From Diogma glabrata (Eukaryota; Arthropoda; Insecta; Diptera; Cylindrotomidae), in contig OY856188.1 in assembly GCA_963693315.1 (NCBI GenBank), forward strand, positions 185,787,487 through 185,851,486: a stretch of DNA of 64,000 nt, written 5' to 3'. The notes under the pieces are model-generated. The model was not told where the DNA came from. It saw only the letters and a list, made by a program, of their open reading frames with translations, and did no database searches. Numbering within the stretch: the stretch's first letter is position 1; every line of letters starts with the position of its first letter. A program made the position numbers and the translations under genes. Below are positions 13,831-23,872 of the stretch, piece after piece.

Positions 13831-14133
13831 TTATTCATGATGGGATTATTTCCATCGGAGTGATGTAATATCACAAATAATTCATTGAATTAATTGTAGA
13901 TAATGTGTCGATAGACACAAGTGAAGATGGTCATCTTCTTCTCACCGATACAAGTTTGTTATCCAATTCTAACTTGGTTAGAGTATAACAACAATAGTGA
14001 TCAACTAGAGAAACAAATTGACTAAACCTGAATCTAATAAACATATGTTTATGAAAGTTTTTTGGTTTCTTATACTTCGCTAGAGTAGTGACCTATTTTA
14101 GGTTTATATAGCGAAAAATTTTTTTAGTAGTGT

Positions 14134-14212
14134 ATATAGTCGGCTAGCCCTGATGAGAATGATATACTTTTTTAAAGTGTAATAAAAAGTTCTTATCGGT
14201 TCGAAACTAGAT
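14134..14212 (+). ncRNA. Hammerhead ribozyme, type III, copy 2
   Basis: Same architecture as copy 1, with predicted cleavage between 14141 and 14142 and an intact CTGATGA and GAAA core. Stem III reads ATATAGT on the 5' side, so one of its seven pairs (G with A14136) is lost. This may weaken but not abolish folding. Confidence 0.85.
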
Positions 14213-14586
14213 CGATCGACAATTTTGTGGATAGCAAAAAAATTTCATAAATTGCACACCATATTTTGTTAGATTCAGTCTTATTATTCATGATGGGATT
14301 ATTTCCATCGGAGTGATGTAATATCACAAATAATTCATTGAATTAATTGTAGATAATGTGTCGATAGACACAAGTGAAGATGGTCATCTTCTTCTCACCG
14401 ATACAAGTTTGTTATCCAATTCTAACTTGGTTAGAGTATAACAACAATAGTGATCAACTAGAGAAACAAATTGACTAAACCTGAATCTAATAAACATATG
14501 TTTATGAAAGTTTTTTGGTTTCTTATACTTCGCTAGAGTAGTGACCTATTTTGGGTTTATATAGCGAAAAATTTTTTTGGTAGTGT

Positions 14587-14665
14587 ATCTAGTCGGCTAG
14601 CCCTGATGAGAATGATATACTTTTTTAAAGTGTAATAAAAAGTTCTTATCGGTTCGAAACTAGAT
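14587..14665 (+). ncRNA. Hammerhead ribozyme, type III, copy 3
   Basis: Stem III ATCTAGT/ACTAGAT is fully paired. GTC ends at 14594, CTGATGA is at 14603-14609 and GAAA at 14656-14659. Cleavage here and at copy 2 would release exactly 453 nt (14142-14594). Confidence 0.88.
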
Positions 14666-15039
14666 CGATCGACAATTTTGTGGATAGCAAAAAAATTTCA
14701 TAAATTGCACACCATATTTTGTTAGATTCAGTCTTATTATTCATGATGGGATTATTTCCATCGGAGTGATGTAATATCACAAATAATTCATTGAATTAAT
14801 TGTAGATAATGTGTCGATAGACACAAGTGAAGATGGTCATCTTCTTCTCACCGATACAAGTTTGTTATCCAATTCTAACTTGGTTAGAGTATAACAACAA
14901 TAGTGATCAACTAGAGAAACAAATTGACTAAACCTGAATCTAATAAACATATGTTTATGAAAGTTTTTTGGTTTCTTATACTTCGCTAGAGTAGTGACCT
15001 ATTTTGGGTTTATATAGCGAAAAATTTTTTTGGTAATGT

Positions 15040-15118
15040 ATCTAGTCGGCTAGCCCTGATGGGAATGATATACTTTTTTAAAGTGTAATAAAAAGTTCTT
15101 ATCGGTTCGAAACTAGAT
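15040..15118 (+). pseudogene. Hammerhead copy 4 with mutated core
   Basis: Stem III and the GTC site are kept, but the core reads CTGATGG (15056-15062): A9, an invariant catalytic-core position, is G. Cleavage should be strongly reduced. The unit is truncated downstream at 15254. Confidence 0.85.
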
Positions 15119-15269
15119 CGATCGACAATTTTGTGAATAGCAAAAAAATTCATAAATTGCACACCATATTTTGTTAGATTCAGTCTTATTATTCATGATG
15201 GGATTATTTCCATCGGAGTGATGTAATATCACAAATAATTCATTGAATTAATTGACTGAAATTGCTTTT

Positions 15270-15417
15270 TAAAAAGTTCATTTAATAATAAAATATTTGA
15301 TATTTAACATAAAAAAAAATCTGAATCTAAAAATCGCCATTTTTATAATTTTCCTTCAGAACAAAAAAAACTGATTCCCGACAGTCATATGCACAACGAA
15401 TTTTATTTCTAAAACAA
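15270..15417. repeat. Right inverted repeat of composite element
   Basis: Reverse complement of 11753-11902. It closes the 3.66-kb block that contains the NUMT and the ribozyme array. The flank 15418-15821 holds no recognised feature. Confidence 0.8.
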
Positions 15418-15818
15418 AAAATGATGCTAGTCCTAAACTTTCACAAGTTGTTAGATATAAAATTAGATAAAAAAAAAAAAGAGGCTATGCCATCTTTTTT
15501 TCAATTACACCGTTTTTTTCTTATGTTACACCATTAAAAATTATTTCAAAAAATTAACAGTGTACATTTTTAAAAACTTTGTTTTAATACCTATTCAACG
15601 ACATATCATTTATGAAAATCGATTCAGTAGTTTTTCTACAATCGCTCGTCAAAATGCACTCACATCACAAAATAACAAAAAATTGAGGGGCACCCTGTGA
15701 ATTCTAAGAGAACTTGTATTTTTTATTTATGAAAGACTATCTATAAACAAAAAATAATCAAAATTAAAAGGGGTCAAGTCAAAATTTCCCAAAAATTTGC
15801 TGAACTTGCGTGAAATTG

Positions 15819-15956
<138 letters not shown>

Positions 15957-16995
15957 TAGTGTAGTCCCACTATCGTTAATTTTCAGGTTAATTGATTTTT
16001 CAGGTATGAATATATGGGTCGTGTTTTTTTTTTGGTTTTTAAATAGATCTTTTTTTTTGTTGTTGTGATCGAAATGATGAAAAAAAGCAATAACAATGCA
16101 TATGTTTTTGATTTTAAAGAATGAGTTTGTGTTTTGATCTAATTTTGAAATAAAACTCTGTGGGAGGTCTAATAAGAAAAAAAATATACGTGTATGTTAC
16201 ATGAATGAAAAAACAAAACATCTGCTTTGAGTTTAAATCAAATATTTTTTTGGTTGATAAGCTACAACAACAATTGCATTGAAATTAATTCAGATTGTAT
16301 TGAGAGAATGAGCTTGAAAGAAAACTAGAGAAAATGATTAAAATATTTTTTTGTTGTTGTATCTTATAAGAAAAAATTCATTTCGGTCCCACTATCGTAC
16401 ATGAGTTGATTTGACTGAATCAACTGAGAAAAAACAACAACAATTGCATTTAATTTTTCAGCTGTTTCAGTTGCTTCAGTCAAATCGAACACGGCTATAT
16501 GTATATATATATATATCTTATAAGAAAAAATTAATTTCGGTCCCACTATCTTACATGAGAAAATTGAAGATGTTCATGATATATTTTTTTGTAGGTAACA
16601 AAATTGTTTTTGTTGTAGTATTTTGTATTTTGTTTCGTAATTGCGTGCGGCTTTTTTGCGTTAAATGATTGAGTACGATTTCGATTTTTTTCATTGGGGC
16701 ACATGTGTTGTTCTAGTTTTTTTGGTTGTTATATAAGATTTGTGTGTAAAGCGAGCAGAAGAATTTGAACAAATTGTGTTGGAAAAAAGTTATGATGTGT
16801 TGGAAAACAAAAAACTTTTTATTTGGAATTTTAGGTTAGAGAAAAATTGTAAATAGATGCTCGAATTGGCTTCTTTATTTATTTTAAAAATATGTTAAAC
16901 GAAAAATAGAACACATTAATCAATTTTTCATAACGAATTTATTTTATTGACAAAACATTATATTTTATACATTAAGTGTAAATAATTTTTTGTTA

Positions 16996-17067
16996 TCAAA
17001 ATTGCTGTCCATCCTGTTGGAACTGCGTTTCGGCTTCTTCATATGTCTCTAGCTTCTCGCGAAGCTC
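16996..17067 (-). pseudogene. C-terminal fragment of a paralogue of the palindrome gene (left arm)
   Basis: The minus strand reads 'ELREKLETYEEAETQFQQDG' plus three residues and TGA. This matches the end of the 120-residue palindrome gene ('EDETQFEMDGQLFQ') in pattern and position. Nothing upstream continues the homology, so it is a 3' remnant of a second family member. Confidence 0.6.
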
Positions 17068-17858
17068 AAAGAAAAAAGGAAAAAGCAATGACAACAGCAA
17101 TTGCATTGAAATTAGTTCAATTGCATTGAGAGAAAATAAAAAAATATAATATTATAAATAGATAGGATTTTGTTGTTGTTATTGTTGTCGACGCTTCTGT
17201 TTGTATGTAAAAAAATTTAATTTTAACTGCTGCTATATATATCTAACAACAACGCCAATTAATAGCAACAACATATAACGAAAACAACAACAATTGCATT
17301 AATCATTTTTTGTCTTCTAATAAGAAGAAATATGCTAATATGTTACATGAATGAAAAAAGCAACAACAACAAAACGTGTGTATTTTGAGATTTTTGCAAA
17401 ATATTATGGGATTTCATCTAAAATATGAAAAATATATTATCCCGTTTTCTCACACATTTTCATATATGTGTTAATTGATTTTTTTTTAGATCTTTATCTA
17501 TAAAACAATTGTTTTTTATTGTAGGAAGTTGAAAAACGAATCAAATAACTCGATTATTCGCGGCACTTGGCTTTTTTCGTTAAATAATTAAAGATTTTTT
17601 TCTTTTAGGCGCATGTGAAGAAGAATTAGAACAAAATGTGATGGAAAAATGATGATGTGTTGGAAAACAAAAACTTTTTATTTGGAATTTTAGACGGATG
17701 TCTTGTATCTTTTTTGTTTTTAAATAGATTATTTTTGTTGGTGTGATCGAAATGACTAAAAAAGCAATAACAATACATATGTTTTTGATTTAGATAGCGG
17801 ATCTCACACATTTTGATTTTCGCTTGTCTCGGATGCCTGGTCTTAATACATTAATTTT

Positions 17859-18280
17859 TTATTGAAACAGCTGACCATCCATCTCGAATTGTGTTTCGTC
17901 TTCAACCAATAATGCCATCGGTTTCACACGAAACTCATATAATGGCGCGTTCAATTTGGAAGCATCTCTTCCGATGAATTTGATCAGCATATTTGTGATG
18001 TTGGCTTCTTGTCCAACAAATAATTTTGTTAGTCTTGGCGGCAAATATAAATTCCCGCTATCTTTGATGACCAACACAACCCGGTCCCCAAATTTCGTCT
18101 TTACCAGCTTGTAGCTGGTCACCTCGCGCTCGATGTTAAGCCCCAATTCTTCTGGCTTTAATATTTGGCTTTGCACAGTCCGTGCTGCGCTGTTTAACGA
18201 TTCGATAAAAGAAGAAGCCTAGAAAATTAAAAACAATTAAAATTAATTAATTAGTATAGTTTGTGAGGATTACTTACCAT
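17859..18280 (-). CDS. Palindrome gene, left-arm copy; 120-residue protein of unknown function, two exons
   Basis: Exons on the minus strand are 18278-18280 (the ATG alone) and 17859-18218, separated by a 59-bp GT-AG intron (GTAAGT...TTTTCTAG). The product starts 'MASSFIESLNSAARTVQSQ'. It then has an alternating hydrophobic/charged pattern suggestive of a beta-rich fold ('YKLVKTKFGDRVVLVI', 'NLYLPPRLTKLFVGQEA', 'APLYEFRV') and an acidic tail ending 'MDGQLFQ'. There is no signal peptide or membrane segment. The right-arm copy encodes the same protein. The pattern TKxGxxVVL...LPxR recalls small proteins seen near insect mobile elements, possibly nucleic-acid binding, but I cannot name the family. 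The stop codon overlaps an AATAAA signal. An internal Met at 18176 would give 105 residues, but the spliced start fits better. Confidence 0.7.
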
Positions 18281-18355
18281 TATGAATTTTGGTTTTAGTT
18301 ATGTTTTGCAAAATAAATTCTCAAGTGATGTGTTGTTCACCTTAGTTTTTCTGAT

Positions 18356-18500
18356 TATGATTTCGAGATTGGTTTTATGCAGTTATTTATATACTATTTT
18401 TCTTATTTCAAACTCCAAAAAAAGAAAAATGACCAAAAATGATTTGAGATTGATTTTATGCAATTATATTTATACCGTTTTTCTTTTTTCAAACTCGCTG
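18356..18500 (-). promoter_or_regulatory. Duplicated TATA-box module upstream of the palindrome gene (left arm)
   Basis: Mirror of 27187-27330. Two TATA boxes 81 bp apart lie within tandem copies of the same sequence, about 100-200 bp upstream of the ATG. Confidence 0.45.
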
Positions 18501-20503
18501 TGTGGTCTAATTTTTATAATATTATAAATAGATAGCGGCTCTCACACATTTTCATATATGTGTTAATTGATTTTTCACGTATGAATATATAACCTGCGAA
18601 GATCTATGTCTATTAAACCCTTGTTATTTTTTGTTGTATGAAGTTGAAAAATGAATAAAAACTTGTTTATTCGCGGTACTTGGCTCTTTTTTTACGTTAA
18701 ATAATTAAGTAAGATTTTAATTTTTTTTTTAACGTGGTCTGCCGGTCAAGTTATTTCTGATGTTATGCAATAATGCAACAAGAAAAATAGGCCAGAAAAT
18801 TAATAATATAAAAGGTAATTAGCGTCTGATGTTGTTGCTGTGTTTATCGCATGTATTGGTTTGTTTTGTTTTGTTAATTTTTTGTTTTCGTTTTCACATA
18901 GTTGAGAAATATAAATTTGGTATCGCATTTGATGAGCTCTTAAGGAATTAGTAAATGTTATTCGTAGTATAGTAAATTGTTTTCAATGTTTTTTTTGTCG
19001 TTGTGATGACACATGAAAATAAGTAAATAAAAAATACTATAAAAACTTGTCATGTATGGTAATTTTTAATTTTTTGTTGAATTCAAACTTTTTTTTCTTA
19101 AGAATAAATATGAATTGTGTTGGACAACATGTGTCGATTAACTTTTTAGATTGATTATCTTTCTTAGTAGGAAAAAAGTGTGGAGGCGTGTTCGCAGAAT
19201 ATATGAATTGCTTCCTTAAGTTAAAACAAGAAGCAAGTGATTGGCCGTCAAATGCTTCCACTCTTCCAGGAAAACTTCATTAGGGAGTTTTGAGCATGAA
19301 GGGATTCATTTCTTTTTAATGCGCTTTGGGGTAAATTGGGACACAGAAATGATAAGAATCAGACGGGGGCCAAAACAAATTAATTTTTTATGGCGGTTAA
19401 AACAGTCAGTAAGGTATAAGATTTACAGTTAGCTATCTTTAAGCGTATGCGCTTTCCAATTCTAACAAATCGATAGTTGATCTAGACAGTAAACAAGAAC
19501 GAACCATATTTAAGAGACTTTTTCAAAGGGTTTGATAAATAAAAAGACAATTTTAACTTACCATGTATATTGTTTTTTACTAATGTAAATTATTTCAGCC
19601 TTGTATCGTTCTTAAATACTAGATTTATCATACGTATCCCACATTTATCATACGAATTCCTTAATGTATATGCGCTTTCCCTTTCTAACAAAATGAATAG
19701 TTGATCTAGACAGTAAATCAGAACTAAACTATGTAGTTGCTAGATGATATGGAATTTACAAAATGAAAATCCAGTATCTGAACCATTTTTTCTGAGAAAC
19801 TTCAAACCATACCTTTCAATTGAAAATTTTTGCTACATTAACAATATCTATAGAAGAATTATACAACATTTGACTGTGATTATTTTAAAATTTATGTCAA
19901 AAATGCTGCTTGAGTAGGCTTATGTAGATAATTTTGCAACTATAGATGTTTACTTGGTTAAAATCAGCTCCACATATAATTTAAAATCAAAAATAACCCC
20001 AAAAATACTATAATAAATCCTATAAATACTATAATTACTCAGAAAACTATTTTTAAAACATATTATCGAGTATTTTGCTTCTATAGGTTTTTGTTGCTTC
20101 ATTAACATTTTGATAGAAGACTCCTGATAGATGACTCATTTTCTTATCATTTTAAGTTGATATATTTTAAACGAGAAAAAAATGCAGTTTTTTGCAAGAA
20201 ATATTGAAAAAATAGAGCTCAAACATTTCGTATCTTACTTTAGTTTTCATAAGCCCATTGTAAATGTTATTGATTTGGGTGTTATTGATGTTATTGATTT
20301 CTCCACTCGAAAATGATAATTAAAAGATGCGATCAATTGTGAAGTGTAAGCAATGTTAATAAAGTTTGTCTTAAAGAATATGAACAGTATGAGCCCGCTA
20401 ATAATTAATGACTTTTAAAAGAATGTAATATCTGTATTGGTCTAGAGCTTGGTAGTTTTTGGCTTTGATTCTCCAATATTAAAAAGACTACAAGACAGTA
20501 TAC

Positions 20504-20719
20504 AGAATGTAATATTATAAGTTTTGCTGTTCAGTGTATACACCTTTGGTACATACACTGAATCTGATCTACGCGATGAAATTTCTTATCGTCAATGGTT
20601 TGATTGGTAGTAAGAGTTTTACCACAAATAAAACACCAAGCCTTAGATGAAGGCTTGGTGTTTTATTTGTGGTAAAACTCTTACTACCAATCAAACCATT
20701 GACGATAAGAATGTAATAT
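20504..20719. mobile_element. Hairpin element with 12-bp target duplication, left arm only
   Basis: The right palindrome arm has a single AGAATGTAATAT where the left arm has two, at 20504-20515 and 20708-20719, enclosing 192 bp. The insert contains a perfect 60-bp inverted repeat (20585-20644 with 20650-20709, 5-nt loop AGATG) and a smaller hairpin, TTCAGTGTAT with ATACACTGAA, at about 20530-20565. No coding capacity. It could be a foldback MITE or a pre-miRNA-like hairpin. Confidence 0.8.
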
Positions 20720-21282
20720 GTTTTTATTTCCACATTACGAAATTTCACTTCTTCCGAGCAGTGGGTCTCCTCGCACAACTTTTCTGAGAAACTTCAAACC
20801 ATACCTTTAAATTGAAAAATTTTGCTACATTGACAATATCTATTGATGAATTATACAATATTTGCCCGTTATAATTTTAAAATTTATGTCAAAAATGCTA
20901 CTTGGGTAGGCTTATGTAGATAATTTTGCAACTATTTTGCAAAGATGTTTATTTGGTTAAAATCATCACCACAAATAATTTAAAATCAAAAATCTTCGTC
21001 CATTGGTTGTTCTTCAGAATGGGGTTCAATTCTACTACAATACAGCAAGAGAAACTTGATTTGCCATCATTTCTTGGCAGGATTAGAAAACTCAATTCAA
21101 TTAAAGCGGTTTTTTGCGAATATATTTTTTGGCCGCGATTTAAATGATTCTAAACGTCTGTTAAAATCTTTGTAGACGTTTAGACTGTGATACGCATTGC
21201 GACAAGGTGGCAAAATGGTTTGGCCTTAGCTGAAAGTGCTGGCTTGACTGGAATTTTTTCTGAAGTATCTGAAGTATGTATC

Positions 21283-21505
21283 TGATTTTTTTTTTTGTAA
21301 GTTTTTTTTTTGTTTTATTTTTTTTTTTTGTTTTTTTTTTTGTTAATTTTTTTTTTTTCATTTTTTTTTTCTTCGTTTTTTTTTTTCGTCGTTTTTTTTT
21401 TGTTAATTTTTTTTTTCATTTTTTTTTCCTCGTTTTTTTTTTGTTTTGTTTTTTGTTTTGTTTTTTATTTTCATTTTAATTTTTTTTTTATTTTTTATTG
21501 TTTTT
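21283..21505. repeat. Poly-T-rich tract (left arm)
   Basis: Runs of 6-10 T interrupted by G, C or A. Mirrored as poly-A at 24380-24605. Phe-rich and Lys-rich open frames through it are composition artefacts. Confidence 0.9.
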
Positions 21506-21688
21506 TTGTGACAAAATGATAGCTTGTGACAAAACTTTGACAAAATGGCTTGGCCATTGGCTGAACAATCTGCTGAATTCAGAAGAGTCTGAATATCATA
21601 AGAAGGCAATCCAGAAGGAAATTATGGCTATTCCTGTGTTGGGGACATGACTGGTATTTTGATTTTGGTAAAAAAAGATATTTGGTAG

Positions 21689-22141
21689 AATATAACACGT
21701 TCTCAGAATGAAGAATCCGAGGAAGAAGTTGATTTAGAAGAGTCTGAATATCATAACGATAATGAAGAAGGCAATCCAGAAGGAAATTATGGCAACGAAG
21801 AGGACCAACTATATTTTTTTCAAGGTGTACGATATTCAAATAACGGTTTCAAGTGTGCTGTAAAACTGCTTATCATTTATAAGTTTTTTAAAGAAAAAAC
21901 TACTGAAATGACAGAAATAAAAACCGTACGCTTTTCTAATAAGTTAGAAGTGCATGCTATGTATGTATGGAATTTCGCCTACAGAGCTGCTCGAATGGGA
22001 CGTTATGAAGAACATGCAAGTGATAGAAATAGGTTTCAAAGGCGTATAAAAAATATTGAATCAATAATCTCAACAATTTTAACACAAAATCACCGTGAAA
22101 TTATTTTTAAAACTAGGTTCATGATGCATTTTGAAAATTAG
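21689..22141 (+). CDS. PPP1R15/GADD34-type protein, C-terminal domain (partial or degenerate gene)
   Basis: The frame is open from just after a TAG at 21686-21688 to the stop at 22139-22141. From the ATG at 21908 it encodes 77 residues. These include an RVxF-type PP1-docking motif, 'KTVRF' (residues 5-9), then 'WNFAYRAARMGRYEEHASDR' and 'NRFQRRI', the arrangement of the PPP1R15 core that recruits PP1 to eIF2-alpha and reverses the stress-induced translation block. Upstream in frame lies an acidic stretch (Glu/Asp/Asn-rich, 'EESEEEVDLEESEYHND'), as PPP1R15 proteins often have, but no clear N-terminus. Shorter scrambled duplicates of the acidic segment lie at 21560-21640. The upstream half lies in the palindrome arm and the docking domain in the spacer, so only this copy is complete. 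AATAAA occurs at about 22172. It may be a functional short gene, a truncated copy or a retrocopy. Confidence 0.65.
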   Translation, partial: NITRSQNEESEEEVDLEESEYHNDNEEGNPEGNYGNEEDQLYFFQGVRYSNNGFKCAVKLLIIYKFFKEKTTEMTEIKTVRFSNKLEVHAMYVWNFAYRAARMGRYEEHASDRNRFQRRIKNIESIISTILTQNHREIIFKTRFMMHFEN

Positions 22142-22439
22142 AACGCACATATCCATTTAATTTATGTTGTAGAATAAATTATTTATATGCTTATAAATGT
22201 AAACCACTAACTTATTTGAAATAAGATCATTTACTTGTAAGATTCAAGGGAAATAAAAATTAAAAACTAAAAAAAAATAAATTAAAACTCGGGTAAAATT
22301 GAAGATTTTCACTGCTCTTGTACAGTTTTTCAGCTTTCGTATGGTCTTTCACCAGATTTTTCATCAAACGGTAAACCAGTGTAGTGGAAAACCAATAAAA
22401 CAATTTGAAAATGGATTAAAAACCAACATGACTGATTAC

Positions 22440-22860
22440 AACGATCTGATCGCGAATTTTTCCTTTAAAAAATACTTCAGCCAAAAGACTAAAAAAAAGG
22501 TGAACGACCCAAAAATAAACTCTTTCAGATTGTAAACATGATCAAACATGTTCAATGTAAGTAAAAGTGTGCAATCAACTAATAAGAAACTTTTCCGAAC
22601 ACATTTTTGCATATATAAATTGTAATAGGCTCTTACATCCTTGTAAGTTAGCCTTTACCAGCTAAATATTGAGCGAATCAAAGGTGCTAACTCTTGCAAT
22701 CTGCCCCATTCTTCTCCATTCTTCTCTATTTGAATTTTTCGATGTCATCTTCCTCAAAATATTGTTGAACTTATCCAATTTGGTTGAAAAATAGATACCA
22801 GTCACGCCAAGCAAGGCAAATAAAATCTTTATCATTGATCAACAATAGTTGAGGTTTGAA
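22440..22860 (-). pseudogene. Unrecognised broken coding region in palindrome spacer
   Basis: On the minus strand, frames give protein-like runs such as 'DFICLAWRDWYLFFNQIG', then 'EEWGRLQELAPLIRSIFSW' and 'RLTYKDVRAYYNLYMQKCV', separated by TAA and TAG codons and one frame change. The order and spacing suggest one decayed gene of about 140 codons. I do not recognise the family. Confidence 0.35.
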
Positions 22861-23137
22861 AAATTTCTGTATTGCAGCCAATTACAATAAAACATGATTT
22901 ATTGTCGTTTAAAAAATAAACATAAAATAGCAATAAATCTGGTTTACGCATTTCTTACTTCTTAACTTTTTCGTTAACTAACCTCTCCATATTGTACTGT
23001 GAAGAACTCAGTTGAAAAGAACTTAATAAACTAAAATCAAATGAATTTATCAACACTATTTGATCAACAGCATTGAACATTTATAAATAACCAGCGTCGT
23101 GTGGAAGCTATTAGAACAACCAATAACTTTAATCAAA

Positions 23138-23872
23138 ATGGAGCGCCAAGAAGCGATAAACGAATTACGCAAACAAGCAAGAAAAAAATTTCGAAGTCGT
23201 GATTTCCTCAAACAATTTGTGAAATTTGGCCAAACTAAAACAAATTTTGAAGATTGTATTCTTCTTTTCTTAATTGATTTATTGCTTTAATGTTATTTAA
23301 GCTTTTTGAAAACTTGATAAATTGGTGTTACTCTCAACCATCTATATCATTTGTTATTTGTACGTCCACGAATATGATTGCTATGATTTCGAATAATAAT
23401 TTAAAACGAAATCTGGTGTTGGTAAATTTAATCTCCGAAATAATTTCGCAAGAATTTATTAGTGCACGTAAATATGGTGTTTGTCTTCCAGCTAACTTAA
23501 TCCTGTGGACAACATTAAAAAAATATAACTTAGAATCTAAATTAGTCGTTGGACACCTTCAATACAATAAAAACAATACTGTTATAAATATCGGCGTACA
23601 CTTTTGGAATGAATTTAATAATAAGATCCAACACGAAAAATTACCGAATTTTACACTGGAGAAACTGAAAAGGGCATATACACCTATTTGCCTAATCAAC
23701 AGCAGCCGTCCAATATGGAGGACCAAATCATGCTTAAAATTTTCAATCAGTGTTTAGAAGACAATTCAAATATTACTGGAATATTGCACCAAAATGTTTA
23801 AAAGAGCTAAAACATAAAATTGAGTGCAGAATAAAAGATGTGATTGGGAAAAAATATTTAAAAACGACTTGA
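23138..23872 (+). pseudogene. Broken gene of about 240 codons, possibly transglutaminase-like fold
   Basis: The reading starts at ATG 23138 ('MERQEAINELRKQARKKF'), then changes frame at about 23289 where TAA overlaps ATG. It continues to about 23665, changes frame again, changes once more at about 23775, and ends at TGA 23870-23872. The central part has a Cys within 'ARKYGVCLPANLILW' and a His within 'NIGVHFWNEFN' about 45 residues later, following 'SKLVVGHL'. This order resembles the Cys...His of transglutaminase-like or papain-like folds, but that is inference from spacing only. AATAAA follows at about 23880. Three frame changes indicate a pseudogene, unless assembly errors are responsible. 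I do not write a joined protein. Confidence 0.4.

Larger units (their letters stand above)
13681..15254 (+). repeat. Tandem array of 453-bp hammerhead-bearing units
   Basis: Homologous points recur at exactly 453-bp spacing (AGTCGGCTAGCC at 13685, 14138, 14591 and 15044). There are three full units and a partial fourth that ends at 15254. Units differ by only a few bases. Each holds a type III hammerhead, plus several potential hairpins: GAAGATG with CATCTTC, GTGTC with GACAC, GTGAT with ATCAC, and TTCGCTA with TAGCGAA. The monomer RNA would therefore be highly folded. No protein frame. This organisation resembles hammerhead satellites (cave crickets, schistosomes) and metazoan retrozymes, which produce small circular RNAs. 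Confidence 0.95.

Noticed and set aside
13681..15254. CRISPR-like or rDNA-spacer reading of the tandem array
   Set aside because: Units are 453 bp with no unique spacers and no rRNA sequence; the hammerhead motif explains them better.
18720..18780. tRNA-like patch with CTTGACCGGCAGACCACG
   Set aside because: No cloverleaf or B-box can be built. I found no tRNA or rRNA in the window by eye.
21276..21519. Phe-rich and Lys-rich open frames in the poly-T/poly-A tract
   Set aside because: Low-complexity composition in both palindrome arms, no protein pattern.
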